Under the pieces are notes generated by a model. It had not been told where the DNA came from and ran no database searches. It worked only from the letters and a program-made list of their open reading frames with translations. This document shows, piece after piece, positions 26,150 through 37,581 of a stretch of DNA of 64,000 bases. The DNA comes from Candidatus Paraprochloron terpiosi LD05 (GTDB lineage Bacteria > Cyanobacteriota > Cyanobacteriia > Cyanobacteriales > Prochloraceae): assembly GCA_018141785.1 (NCBI GenBank), contig CP073341.1:1253118-1317117 (forward strand). Direction: 5' to 3'. Both the position numbers and the translations under genes were made by a program. Numbering within the stretch: position 1 is the stretch's first letter; every line of letters starts with the position of its first letter.

Positions 26150-29100
26150 CCCCCACACCCACTGAAAGGGGGGCAGACATTCCCCTATCCCTAACACAAC
26201 AAGGTCTCTGGTTTCTGGCTCAACTAGAAGAAAATCGTGCTGCTTATAACTTGGTCAGAGCTTTTGTTATTACCGGGCCATTAGAAAGAACGAGTTTAGA
26301 AAAGGCGGTCTGCGCGATAGCGCAGATCCGGGCTTTGCCCGGGTCGCCACTCTCATAGACCGCCACGAAATACTCCGAACGACATTTGAAACCCAAAATG
26401 GTTCGCCAATTCAGATAATTGCCCCCCATATTCCTTTACCCTTATCAGTTGTGGACTTGACCACTGAAGGGAAAGATGTCCTTGAGAAAGTTATTCTCCA
26501 AGAACAAAATCGCCCCTTCAATTTAACTCAAGAGCCTCTGGTGCGATTTACGCTAATTTGCTTAGCACAGGAAAAGCAAATTTTACTACTGACTATGCAC
26601 CACATCATTAGTGATGACTGGTCAATACAAGTTTTACTCAGAGAACTTTCGTGCTTTTACACAAGCTATCATAGGTCAACAGCACCATCCCTTTCTGACC
26701 TACCCATTCAGTATGTAGATTATGCTCACTGGCAACGCCACCGGTTCACAGGTAAGTTTAGAGATGCCCAAATTAAATACTGGCAACAGCAATTAGCAGA
26801 TACTCCCCCAGTGCTTAACCTACCCTTGGATCGTCCTCGCACAACTGAACCGTTCAAATCTGGCAGGGTTCCCTTTCACTTCAATACTGACCTAACTCAG
26901 AAACTCCATATCTTAAGCAAGGGATCCAACACAACTCTATTTATCACACTTTTTGCTGCCTTTTCCGCTTTTCTGTCTCGCTATTGCAATCAAGACGATA
27001 TTGTGGTAGGGACTCCCATCGCCAACCGAACCCCAGCCATAACAGAGGCTTTGATTGGCTTCTTCGTTAATACCTTAGTCTTGCGCACTCGACCTTAGCC
27101 AGAGCATACCTTCCTTGAGTTGCTTTCCCAGGTTCGTCAAGTGGCCTTAGACGCTTATGCCCATGCCGATGTCCCCTTCGATCTTCTCGTAGAGCAACTG
27201 AAACCGGAACGGCTGCCAGGGGTTAGTCCCCTCTTTCAGGTGATGTTTACCTTGCAAAATGTCCCGAAGGAAACCCTAGAGTTGTCGGGGCTGACTGTCA
27301 ATCCTAAGCCCTTAGACAAACCTACTGCTGGGGCTACCTTTGATTTAACCTTATCTCTCACCCAAAGCAATACAGAACTGATTGGCGCTTTTGAATACAA
27401 TGCCAACCTGTTTGATGGGGCAACCATTGAGCGGATGGCAAGAAATTTCCACATTTTTGTCGAAGGGATAGTTCTCAATCCAGAACAAACCATTGCCCAA
27501 TTGCCCATTTTGAGTGCTGCTGAACGACAGCAATTGTTACTGGAGTGGAATCAGACTCAAACCGATTATCCTCGTAATGCCTGCGTTCACCAGTTATTTG
27601 AAGCTCAAGTCCAAAAGACACCAGATGCAGTAGCAGTGGTTTTGGCAGACCAAACCTTAACCTATCAGGAGTTGAATCAAAAGGCAAACCAACTGGCCCA
27701 TTATTTGCAAAGCTTGGGGGTTGGTTCAGAGAGTTTGGTGGGGGTTTGTTTAGAGCGGTCGCCTAATCTAATTATCGCCCTGTTGGCAATTCTCAAAGCA
27801 GGTGGAGCCTACCTTCCCCTCGACCCCACTTATCCTCCTGAGCGACTGGCTTTCATGGTAGAAAATGCTGGTTTGCAGGTAATCCTAACCGAAACGGGTG
27901 TGAGGGAGAATTTGCCAGAGGTGGCTTATTCTATCGATATAGGTTCGGGAATAATAAACCGCAGAGACGCTCTTGACGCAGAGAAAGAGGGGAGAGAGGG
28001 GAGAGTTACGGCTAAGTCTTTGGCCTATGTCATGTATACTTCAGGGTCTACAGGACAACCTAAAGGGGTCGGCGTGACCCATCGCAATATTGTGCGGCTG
28101 GTGAAGAATACTAACTATGCTCAATTTACCAGCAATGATGTGTTTCTGCAGTTGGCATCGGTTTCTTTTGATGCAGCTACCTGGGAAATCTGGGGCAGTT
28201 TGCTCAATGGCTCCCGTCTGGTTCTGTTCCCGGAACCGAAACCCTCCTTGGAAACCTTGGGGCAAGTGATTCAGCAATATCAGGTCACAGCCCTATGCTT
28301 GACGGCTGGATTGTTTCACTTGATGGTGGATGAACGGTTGGAAGATTGGCAATCTCTACGTATTCTGATGGCAGGTGGAGATGTGCTATCTGTGTCCCAT
28401 GTGCAGAAATGTTGTCAAACTCTGCCTCATTGTCAGTTGATCAATGGTTATGGTCCCACGGAGAACACCACCTTTACCTGTTGCTATCCTGTTCCCACGG
28501 GAGCTTCTTTGGGACAATCAATTCCCATTGGTCGTCCCATTGCCAATACCCGAGTCTACATCTTAGATGGGCAACATCAACCTGTTCCCATTGGAGTAGT
28601 GGGGGAATTGTACACCGGGGGTGATGGAGTGGCAAGGGGCTATCTCAATCGTCCCGAGCTCAACGCCGAACGATTTATTGCCAGTCCTTTCCTAGAGGGT
28701 GAGATTCTTTACAAGACGGGGGACTTAGTTCGCTATTTACCGGATGGCAATATTGAGTTTCTGGGTAGAATCGACAATCAAGTCAAAATCCGAGGCTTTC
28801 GGATTGAGCTTTCAGAAATTGAAGCTGTCTTAAATCAACATCCCCAGGTAAGCCAAGGAATCGTCATAGTACGACAAGATGGTTCTGGGGATAAGTCCCT
28901 GGTGGCTTATGTGAAAAGAAGTGAAACCCAGGTTAGTGGAAATGAACTCCGCTCTTTTCTCAAGCAAAAGTTGCCGGATTACATGGTGCCCAATGCCATT
29001 GTCTGGCTGGATAGCTTTCCCTTAACCCCCAATGGTAAAGTTGATCGCCGTAGGTTACCCATTCCAGATTTTGAACAAGAGCGAGAAACAAATTTTGTTG

Positions 29101-29330
29101 CTCCCCGCACCCAAGCTGAAACAGTTATTGCCAATATTATAGCTACGGTATTAGGGCAAGAACGAGTAGGTATCCACGATAACTTCTTTGCCCTCGGGGG
29201 CCATTCATTGTTGGCAACCAAGGTTATTTCTCGACTGCGGGAAGCGTTCGAGGTTGAATTACCAGTGAAAATTATATTTGAATCCCCCACAGTTGCTGGT
29301 TTGGCCTCCCTCGTTACCCACCGCCAACAA
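26150..29330 (+). pseudogene. NRPS module 2 (C-A-PCP)
   Basis: A condensation domain begins IPLSLTQQGLWFLAQLEE and has the catalytic MHHIISDDWS. It is broken at 26304-26348 by a palindromic insert that shifts the frame, and again by a TAG at 27096-27098. The adenylation domain is complete: LTYQELNQKANQLAHYL, YTSGSTGQPKGV, FDAATWEIWG, INGYGPTENTT, YKTGDLVRYLPDG. A linker insert (NRRDALDAEKEGREGR) comes from a CGCAGAGACGC-type repeat at 27957-28005. The PCP has DNFFALGGHSLLATKV. The specificity pocket begins D-A-W, so an alpha-amino acid is expected, identity uncertain. Confidence 0.85.
26304..26348. repeat. Palindromic element P2 in NRPS condensation domain 2
   Basis: 45 bp with two hairpins (TCTGCGC-GATA-GCGCAGA and CCGGGC-TTT-GCCCGG) bounded by GGCG/CGCC. 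Shifts the frame before LIDRHEILRTTFE. Related to the element in the Ro60 gene; both encode (A/V)(I)CA(V/I)AQIR. Confidence 0.8.
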
Positions 29331-30825
29331 ATCACTCCTGGATTGACCGTACCGGACATTGTTCCAAGGGAGTCCGAAGGCCAACCCCTCCCCCTCTCTT
29401 TTGCCCAAGCCCGCCTTTGGTTTCTCAATCAGCTAGAAGAACGGCCTAACGCCACCTATAACATTGCGGTTGCCCTGAAAATTACAGGTTCCCTGGATGT
29501 GAGAGCTTTGGAGCGAGGACTCCAGGAAATTATTCAACGCCATAGTATTCTGCGAACCCGCATTCAGGTTGTTAACGGCATTCCACTGCAAACCATCGAT
29601 ACCTCTGCTGAGTTTACCTTAGCTGTAGTGGAGCTTCAACACTGTTGGTAATCACCAACAGAACCTCCAGAAATGGGCGACCGCAGAAGCTGAGAAACCC
29701 TTTGATTTGAAGCAGGATTTGCCAATCAGGGCTACTATATTGCAGTTATCCCCAGAAGACCATGCCCTATTCCTGACCCTGCACCACATTGTGTCGGATG
29801 GCTGGTCCATGGAACTGCTTCTACAGGAACTGTCAACCCTCTATGCCGCTTTTGTGGCTGGGCAACCTTCTCCCCTCAAACCTTTACCAATTCAGTACCT
29901 TGACTATGCTGCTTGGCAACGTCAGTGGCTAGAAGAACATGTAATTGAGAAACAGGCAGATTATTGGAAAGGGCAGTTAGCTAATGTATGCTCTCCAATC
30001 AATTTGCCCACGGATCGCCCCCGACCATCTGTACAAAGTTTTCGGGGAGGGCAATTCCATTTTCAGCTCGACACCGCTGTGTCCCAAAAGTTGCGAACCT
30101 TAGGGCGAGGGACTAATAGCACGTTGTTTATGACCTTGCTGGCTGCCTTTGCCGTCCTCCTCTCACGCTACAGCAGCCAGCAGGATATCCTCATTGGTAC
30201 CCCTGTTGCCAATCGCCATCATGGTCAAACCGAATCCCTGATTGGCTTCTTTGTTAATACTTTAGTGCTACGTACTCGAACTGAAGGGAATCCCAGTTTT
30301 AGAGAACTGCTTCCCTCTGTACGTCAGGTTGCTCTGTCTGCCTATAGTCATCAGGATATTCCTTTTGAAAAAGTGGTGGAAATTCTGCAACCAGAACGTT
30401 CCCTGAGTCATAGTCCCTTGTTTCAGGTCATGTTTGCTGATAAGCAAAGCCCAACTTATGGGGAGTTTCCTGGCCTAACCCTCACCCCTATTGAGCGAAA
30501 GCATCAAACCGCCAAGTTTGACCTGACTCTATCAATGGTAGATACCCCTTCCGAGTTAAGTGGATACTGGGAATACAACAGTGATCTGTTTGACCGGGAG
30601 ACTATTGTTCGGATGGCTAGCAACTTTCAAACCTTACTAGCTGGGATTGTGGCTAATCCAGAGGAACGGGTTGAGCAGTTGCCGTTACTGAGTACCAATG
30701 AGCGCCAGCAGTTGTTGGTGGAGTGGAATCAAACCCAACAGGATTATCCGGTGGTGCAGGGTATTGAGGAATTGTTCGAGCAGCAGGTTCAGCAAACTCC
30801 TGACGCGATCGCTCTACAACATTGC

Positions 30826-30846
30826 GCTCCGCGTCCGTTCCGGAGC
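30826..30846. repeat. Small palindrome in NRPS adenylation domain 3
   Basis: GCTCCG and CGGAGC arms around CGTCCGTTC. Encodes CAPRPFRSYRK-like extra residues between IALQH and MTYRELQ, without a stop. Confidence 0.55.
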
Positions 30847-32838
30847 TACCGCAAAATGACCTACCGAGAACTACAGGAGCAAAGCGATCGACTGGCCTGT
30901 TACCTGCAAAGTTTGGGGGTAGGGTCGGAAACCCTGGTGGGAATTTGTATCGAACGTTCTCTAGAAATGGTAGTAGGGTTATTGGGGATTATCAAGGCTG
31001 GAGGTGCTTATGTTCCTATCGACCCTGCCTATCCTCAAGAGCGGATGAACTATATCTTGCAAGATACCAAACTCTCGATTCTGCTCACTCAGAGTCATCT
31101 TGCAAGTAAGGCTGACAATGCAGGTGTTCACTCCATTTACCTTGATGGAGATTGGGAAAGCATTAGCAAACTACCATTTTCCTCTCTTGCAAAGAAAAGT
31201 CATCTCGATAGTTTAGCTTATGTAATTTATACCTCTGGCTCAACTGGCAAGCCCAAGGGGGTTGAAATTTGCCACCGTTCCCTCGTGAATTATACCATGG
31301 GTGCGATCAAGGCTTACAAGATCACCCACCAAGATCGAGTCCTCCAGTTTTTTTCCTTTAGTTTTGATGCGGCTGCTGAAGAAATTTATCCTTGTTTATG
31401 TACTGGTGGAACTTTAGTTTTACGAACCGATGAGATGTTGGCATCCAGCCAGCAGTTTTGGCGGCAATGTCAAGAATGGCAAATTACCTTGTTAACTATA
31501 CCGACGGCTTACTGGCATTTATTAGCTGCAAACCTGACCCCTGACACTAGACTCCCCTCCTCACTGCGACTGATTGTGATCGGGGGGGAACAAGCTTTGC
31601 CTGGCTCAATCGCGCAGTGGCAGCACTATATTGCCCAGTTCCCCCATTCTCACCAATTAATCAACAGCTACGGACCGACAGAAGCTACGGTCGTGACAAC
31701 CCGCTACCTCGTCACGGCTGTCGGTGGCTTGGCACAGGCCCTCCCAACTATTCCTATTGGTAAGCCCATCGGCAACGCTAAGGTTTATGTCCTCGATCGC
31801 CAGATGCAACCCGTTCCCATTGGCGTACCGGGAGAGCTTTATATTGGGGGTGAGGGTTTGGCCCGAGGCTATCTCCATCGTCGGAAATTAACGGCAGAAA
31901 AATTTGTGCTTAACCCCTTTGGTGAAGGTCGCCTTTATAAAACTGGGGATTTGGTGCGCTATCGTCCTGATGGCAATCTCGAATTTATCGGTCGCCTTGA
32001 CAATCAAGTTAAGCTACGGGGCTTCCGTATCGAACTGGGGGAAATGTGCGGCTCGTTTCCTGTGAAGGTCGCGGCGTAAGCCAAACATAAGCAGGAGCAA
32101 GGTTTCCGGGACACCGTCTCCGATAATCTAAGCCAACGAAAGGGGCTGAAAACGGACAAACGACTCCTACCCGAACGTGAAACCCGCCGGGTAAACGCGA
32201 GAGGAATTAAGTGATTCAAATAGGATTACCGAACCTCTAAGGTAGTGATTACCGAACCTTGACAACTGAATGAATTATGAGAGTGAGGTCACGGTCAGAA
32301 ATCGTGCAACCAAGCCTCTCCCGCCTGCTCAGGCGCGGCTGCGCAGGAGCAGGGGAATCACGTGAATCCTTACCTGGCCACCGTGAGGTTAATCACCAGG
32401 CGGAAGCTGGAAACAGAGCGGAACCGGAGCTATCGAGCGGTTCGATGGTAACGCCGTCAACAGGGAGAACACCGGGATAACTTAATGTGAATCATCTATC
32501 GAATTGCACCTAACCAGTGACACTGCCAAGCCGCGCATTGCAGAAGAGACACCGAAAGAAACTCGTAAGGCCAAATTTCCGGCACTTACATTCCTGAGTT
32601 GGTGATAGGTCTAAGGATGAGTCCCAAGGGTTCAAAAACAATAGTTCGTTCGGAACGAGTAAAAACTCGCTCAACTTCCATCAAAACAGGGGATTCCAAG
32701 CCTGACATGTGAGATTGTGGGGTCGCCTGATTAACGACCTAACGGAAGGGCGAGGGTAAGAGAGGGCGTAACTGCCCGATGGTTTCTACAGAGAAGATAC
32801 CCAATGTAATTATCAGAGCGACTAACGAGGTCAAAACT

Positions 32839-34266
32839 GTGAATATCACTAACCAGACTTCAATCGAATACCGCAGTCTGAAAGCCTTGAGGCTCCACTT
32901 AGCAGCATTCCTGCTGGCGGGGAAGATAAGTCGGAGGGCTGACGATGTCTGGAAAGACCTGCCATGGAAGCGATTCCGAGGTCAGGTATTTCGGTTACAG
33001 CGGTGTATCTTCAAAGCGCAAAAGAACAATCAAAAAGCCAAGGTCAAACGTTTACAACGGCTCCTACTTCGGAGTCGTGCAGCCCAAGCACTGGCCGTCA
33101 AACAAGTAACACAACTAAACACAGGGCGTAAGTCCCCCGGAGTTGATGGGAAAACAGCGCTTTCTACCAATGAGCGTCTAGTGTTATGCCAAAGGCTGAA
33201 TAAGCACTGGTACCACTGGAAACACCAGCAACTGAGAAGGGTAAATATCCCGAAGCCAAATGGCAAAACTCGTGGATTAGGCATCCCTACAATGGCCGAC
33301 CGGGCGTGGCAAGCGTTGCTCAAGTTAGCAGCAGAGCCAGCCCACGAGGCAACTGCCGGAGAAAGGAGCTACGGCTTCAGACCCGGTCGCTGTACTGCGG
33401 ACACACAAAAGCTAATCTTCGACAACCTAAAGAGCCAAACAAATGGCAAGGATAAGCTGATTCTGGAAACAGATATCAGCAAATGCTTTGACGAAATTGA
33501 CCACAAGGTCATGCTCAGAGGGGTTGTCTTACCAAAAGAGGCTCTCAGGGGTCTGAAGTTGGCTGTAAAAGCAGGCGTCCGTGGTGAATACCCCTCCAGT
33601 ACTAAGGGCACACCCCAGGGTGGGGTAATTTCACCCTTACTGGCCAATGTTGCCCTAGATGGATTCGAGAACCTAGGGTCAAACCAATGGAAGAGAAAAC
33701 GGTCAAGGCCGCTAATAAGGGGTATTCGTTACGCGGACGACGCGGTCTTTATCTGTAAACCCGGAGCTGACATCAAGAGGCTAAGGAAGAATATAGACGA
33801 ATTCTTAAAGACCAGAGGGCTAAGAATTAACGAAACTAAGACTAAGGTGAGTAAAGCTACGGATGGGTTCGATTTCCTGGGGTGGCGCTTCCGCGTTAAT
33901 TCCCGTGGAGTCTTCAAATCCACACCGAGTTGGGAGAATTATGCAGACATCAAGGCTAAGGTAAAAGCTACTTGGAGAAGTGGCGCAACCACGGAGGCTC
34001 GCCTGAAAAGGATAGAGTCACAAGTCCGAGGCGGTCGTCAAAATCACAAAAACTGCGATATGAACAAGCACTCGCTATGGTCGCTCAATCATTGGGTATG
34101 GCGTAAGTTGAGGGCTGAAAAACGCAGGATGGCAATTAAGGAAGCAGAGAAAGCAAGACGTCTGGCTATCAAGGGTAAACCCTTAGGAGCGCGCCTCGCG
34201 CGCTCACATCAGAGCAGATTAAGAAAGCTTTCCCTGCTATTCCCTGGAAAGTCAATGGCCACGTAA
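32839..34266 (+). CDS. Group II intron reverse transcriptase/maturase of intron 2
   Basis: The best-preserved maturase in the window: ~475 aa from the GTG at 32839 (NITNQTSIEYRSLKALRLHL, same start as intron 1). It has an RT0/RT1-like N-terminus, PGVDGKTAL, FRPGRCTAD, TDISKCFDEIDH, GTPQGGVISPLLANVALDG, GIRYADDAVFICKPGAD, and a basic maturase/X region. The C-terminal HNH domain is in a different frame because a palindrome (34187-34205) inserted in the linker. RT and maturase parts could therefore still be made without the endonuclease. Confidence 0.88.
   Translation: MNITNQTSIEYRSLKALRLHLAAFLLAGKISRRADDVWKDLPWKRFRGQVFRLQRCIFKAQKNNQKAKVKRLQRLLLRSRAAQALAVKQVTQLNTGRKSPGVDGKTALSTNERLVLCQRLNKHWYHWKHQQLRRVNIPKPNGKTRGLGIPTMADRAWQALLKLAAEPAHEATAGERSYGFRPGRCTADTQKLIFDNLKSQTNGKDKLILETDISKCFDEIDHKVMLRGVVLPKEALRGLKLAVKAGVRGEYPSSTKGTPQGGVISPLLANVALDGFENLGSNQWKRKRSRPLIRGIRYADDAVFICKPGADIKRLRKNIDEFLKTRGLRINETKTKVSKATDGFDFLGWRFRVNSRGVFKSTPSWENYADIKAKVKATWRSGATTEARLKRIESQVRGGRQNHKNCDMNKHSLWSLNHWVWRKLRAEKRRMAIKEAEKARRLAIKGKPLGARLARSHQSRLRKLSLLFPGKSMAT
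34187..34205. repeat. Palindromic element P5 in intron 2 maturase linker
   Basis: Identical to the intron 1 copy and at the homologous site; absent from introns 3 and 4, which read KKPQGSAKRQL or KKPQGAAKRQL there. Confidence 0.78.
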
Positions 34267-34565
34267 TGGTCAAAGGTAATGCCTCACCCTACGATGGGAA
34301 CATTTCCTACTGGGTTGGTCGAAATTCCAAATTATATAGTGGGCCAACCGCTGACGCCATTGAGCGACAGAAGGGTAAATGTCCGCATTGCAACCGATTG
34401 TTCATGGAGACAGATGGAGCCGTGGAGTTGCACCACATTGACGGCAATCATAACAACTGGAAACACAAGAATCTGGTTGCTCTCCACCGAGAATGTCACC
34501 AGGCGCAGACGGTACACCGGAAACGCATTAAAGACGGACTCGCGAAGCGCGCCGTTAAGGCATAG
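34266..34565 (+). pseudogene. HNH domain of intron 2 maturase, detached by frameshift
   Basis: Encodes MVKGNASPYDGNISYWVGRNSKLYSGPT, CPHC and ELHHIDGNHNN...HRECHQ. The ATG at 34266 overlaps the RT stop (ACGTAATGG), so translation by re-initiation is conceivable, but homology shows it was once fused to the RT. Confidence 0.75.
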
Positions 34566-34576
34566 GAGCACCTGAG

Positions 34577-34602
34577 CCCCCGGCATTGATTAATGGCGGG
34601 GG
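34577..34602. repeat. Palindromic element P1 within domain V of intron 2
   Basis: Replaces the 5' half of the catalytic domain V after GAGC, leaving GTGAAAG and the 3' half. Confidence 0.8.
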
Positions 34603-35070
34603 TGAAAGTCGCACGTCCGGTTCGTCGGAGAGGGGCGAGCTGCGTGGCAGCTCCCTCGACTCTAATTGAATCCTTGCTCAGTGGCCACCAGCAGGTGCAG
34701 GAATGCGTCGTCATCCCCCGGGAAGATACCCCAGGGAACAAGCGGCTGGTAGCCTATGTAGTTGGGGATGATGATCTTGACATCAGCGCCCTGAAAGAGT
34801 ATATCAGACAGCAGTTACCAGACTACATGGTTCCCAGTGTAGTGGTGCCCCTGAAGTCATTACCCCTGTCTCTCAGTGGTAAAATAGACCGCAAAGCTTT
34901 ACCTGCCCCCTCTGCTGCCTTCAGCCAAAGCAGTGAGTTCGTTGCACCGAAGACAGAGAGTCAAATTCTTATCGCTAGTCTTTTTGCCGAAATTCATTAG
35001 AGTCGAGGGAGCTGCCACGCAGCTCGCCCCTCTCCTACGAACTGTACGTGAAACTTTCGCCTCATACAGC

Positions 35071-36831
35071 TCAGGTGCTTCTATGCCAATGGGAGGCGTG
35101 CTTCCGTAGACCGTCCTTAATACGCTTGCGATGTATTGCTTGCGCCTGGTGACACTCTCGGTGGAGGGCAACTAGATTCTTACGTTTCCAGTTGTTATGG
35201 TTGCCGTCTATGTGGTGCAACTCCACGGCTCCATCTACCTCCATTAACAATCGATTGCAATGCAAACATTTACCCTTCTGTCGCTTTATAGCTTCAGCGG
35301 TTGGCCCACTATATAATTTGGAGTTCCGGCTAACCCAATAGGAGATATTCCCATCGTAGGGTGAGACATCACCTTTGACCCCCGCCATTAATCAATGCCG
35401 GGGCCATTGACTTTCCAGGGAACAGTTGGGAAAGCTTTCCTTATTTGCTCTGATGTGAGCTGACGCTTCGCTGACCCCTGTGGCTTTTTGCCAAAAGTTG
35501 CCAGCTGTCGTGCTTTCTCTGCTTCCTTCTGAGCCATCCTGCGTTTTTCTGCTCTCAACTTCCGCCATACCCAATTATTGAGCGACCATAGAGAGTGCTT
35601 ATTCATGTCGCAGCTTGAGTGATTTTGACGACCGCCTCGGACTTGTGACTCAATCCTTTTCAGACGAGCTTCCGTGGTTGCACCACTTTTCCAGGTTGCT
35701 TTAACCTTAGCCTTTATGTCTGCATAATTCTCCCAACTCGGTGTGGATTTAAACTTCCCACGAGAGTTGACGCGGAAGCGCCATCCCAGGAAATCGAATC
35801 CATCCGTTGCCTTACTCACCTTAGTCTTAGCTTCATTAATTCTTAGCCCTCTGGTCTTTAAGAACTCGTCTATATCCTCCCTGAGTTGCTGGATATCGGC
35901 ACCAGACTTTAGGATAAAGACCGCGTCATCCGCATAACGAATACCCCTTATTAGCGGTTTTGACCGCTGCCTTTTCCATTGTTCTGACCCTAGGTTCTCA
36001 AATCCATCTAGGGCGATATTGGCCAGTAATGGTGATATGACACCACCTTGGGGAGTTCCCTTAATACTGGAGGGGTATTCACCACGGACACCAGCTTTCA
36101 CAGCAAGTTTGAGACCTTTGAGGGCTTCTTTTGGTAAAACTACTCCTCTGAGCATAACCTCATGGCTTATCTCATCGAAGCATAAGAGGGATGTCTGTTT
36201 CCAAGACCAGCTTGTTCTTACCATTTGCCTTGCTGCTAAGATTGTTGAAAATCATCTGTTGTGAGTCCGCAGTACAGCGACCGGGTCTGAAGCCGTAGCT
36301 TCTTTCTCCGGCAGTGGCCTCATAAGCAGGTTCGGCCGCTAATTTGAGTAGCGCCTGCCACGCCCTGTCAGCCATTGTAGGGATGCCTAAACCCCGTATT
36401 TTGCCGTTAGGCTTGGGGATATTTACCCTTCTCAGTTGTTGGTGTTTCCAGTGATACCAGTGCTTGTTAAGGCGAAGGCAACGGCACCAGACGTTCTCGT
36501 GTTGAGAGCGCGGTTTTACCGTCAACTCCGGGGGACTTACGCCCTTGATTGAGCTGTGTTACTTGTTTGACGGCCCTAGCTCTGGGCTGCACGGCTTTGT
36601 AATAGGAGCCGTTGTAAGCGTTTGACTTTAGTTTTTTGATTGTTATGCATGCGCTTTAAAGATACACCGTTGTAACCGAAACACCTGACCCCGAAATTGC
36701 TTCCAAGGTAGGTCTTTCCAGACATCGTCAGCCCGTCGGCTAGTCCTCCCCATTTGCAGGAATGCTGTCAAATGGAGTCTCATAGTCCATAGGCTGCGGT
36801 ATTCGATTGGAGTTTGGTTAGTGATAATCAC
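35071..36831 (-). pseudogene. RT/maturase-HNH gene of intron 3, broken
   Basis: It starts MIITNQTPIEYRSLWTMRLHL at 36831. The frame breaks at GCGCATGCATAACAATC (36645-36661), a lesion shared with intron 4, and again near 36510 and near 36190. The RT core with GIRYADDAVFIL and the X region follow in 36224-35388. A palindrome at 35383-35404 then adds a stop just before the HNH domain (35388-35071; CLHC, ELHHIDGNHNN). Not functional as it stands. Confidence 0.85.
35383..35404. repeat. Palindromic element P1 in the maturase gene of intron 3 (inverted)
   Basis: On the minus strand it inserts GGCATTGATTAA into the linker before the HNH domain and thereby creates a stop codon. Confidence 0.75.
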
Positions 36832-37222
36832 AGATTGGCTCCATTAGTCGCTCTGATAATTACATTGGGTCTTTTCTCTATAGAAACCATCGGGCAGTTA
36901 CGCCCTTCTTACCCTCGCCCTTCCGATAGGCCGTTAATCAGGCAGCCCCACCACCTCGCATGTCGAGCTTGGAATCCCCTGCTTCAGTGGAAGTCGAGCG
37001 AGTTTTTACTCGTTCCGAACAAACTATTGTTGCGAACCCTTGGGACTCATCCCGTTGACCCATCACCAACTCCGGAATGTAAGTGCAGGGAAATTGCCTT
37101 ATGAGTTTCTTTCGGTGTCTCTTCTGCTCTCTAGCGGCTTGGCAGTGTCGAAGCTTAGGTCTTTTCTCAGATGATTCACGTTAAGTTATCCCGGTGTTCT
37201 CCCTGTTAGCGGTGTTACCGAC

Positions 37223-37251
37223 GACACCGAAGGTGCCGCCCAAGGCGTCCC
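37223..37251. repeat. Palindromic element P3 in the 5' domain of intron 3 (inverted)
   Basis: GACACCGAAGGTGCCGCCC then AAGGCGTCCC, the reverse complement of the two intron 4 copies apart from one base. Confidence 0.75.
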
Positions 37252-37581
37252 GCTCGTCAGCTCCAGTCCCGCCCTGCTGCCAGCTTCCGCCTGGTGATTA
37301 ACCTCACAGTGGCCAGCCCGGAGGGCGCGGCTGCGCAGGCGGGAGAGGCTCGGTTACACGATTTCTGACCGTGCCCTCACTCTCATAGTTCATTCAGTTG
37401 TCATGGTTCGGTAACCCTAATTCCTCTCGCGTTTCCCCGGCGGGTCTCGCGTTCAGGTAGGAGTCGTTTGTCCGTTTTCAGCCCCTTTCGGTGGCTTAGA
37501 TTATCGGAGACGATGTCCCGGTAACCAGGCTCCTGCTTATGTTTGGCTTACGCCGCGACCTTCACAGGAAACGAGCCGCAC

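Larger units (their letters stand above)
32046..34666 (+). mobile_element. Group II intron 2 (RT-HNH type, sense, inside NRPS module 3)
   Basis: Boundaries GTGCGGCTCG and CTCTAAT. Removing 32046-34666 joins GGGGAAAT to TGAATCCTTG and restores RIELGE-IESLLS exactly. Domain V (34574-34623) keeps the GTGAAAG..GTCCGGTTC half, but its 5' half is replaced by a 26-bp palindrome, so self-splicing is probably lost. Confidence 0.92.
29380..34995 (+). pseudogene. NRPS module 3 (C-A and truncated PCP), split by group II intron 2
   Basis: The condensation domain starts PLSFAQARLWFLNQLEE. A frameshift at about 29640 separates it from LHHIVSDGWSMELLLQEL. The adenylation domain has YTSGSTGKPKGV, FDAAAEEIY, SYGPTEATV and YKTGDLVRYRPDGNLEF. 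It is cut after RIELGE by intron 2 (32046-34666) and resumes in frame as IESLLSGHQQVQECVV. A palindrome adds residues near HCAPRPFRSYRK. The carrier protein breaks off at SLFAEI; the Ser-bearing GGHS segment is missing, replaced by the boundary of antisense intron 3. Confidence 0.85.
34996..37581 (-). mobile_element. Group II intron 3 (antisense within the NRPS gene)
   Basis: On the minus strand it starts GTGCGGCTCG (37581) and ends CTCTAAT (34996). Domain V is intact at 35039-35072 (GAGCTGTATGAGGCGAAAG...). Being antisense to the NRPS it cannot be spliced from that transcript. The flanking NRPS sequences do not rejoin into a full carrier protein: about 35-40 codons with the Ser are missing. 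Confidence 0.9.
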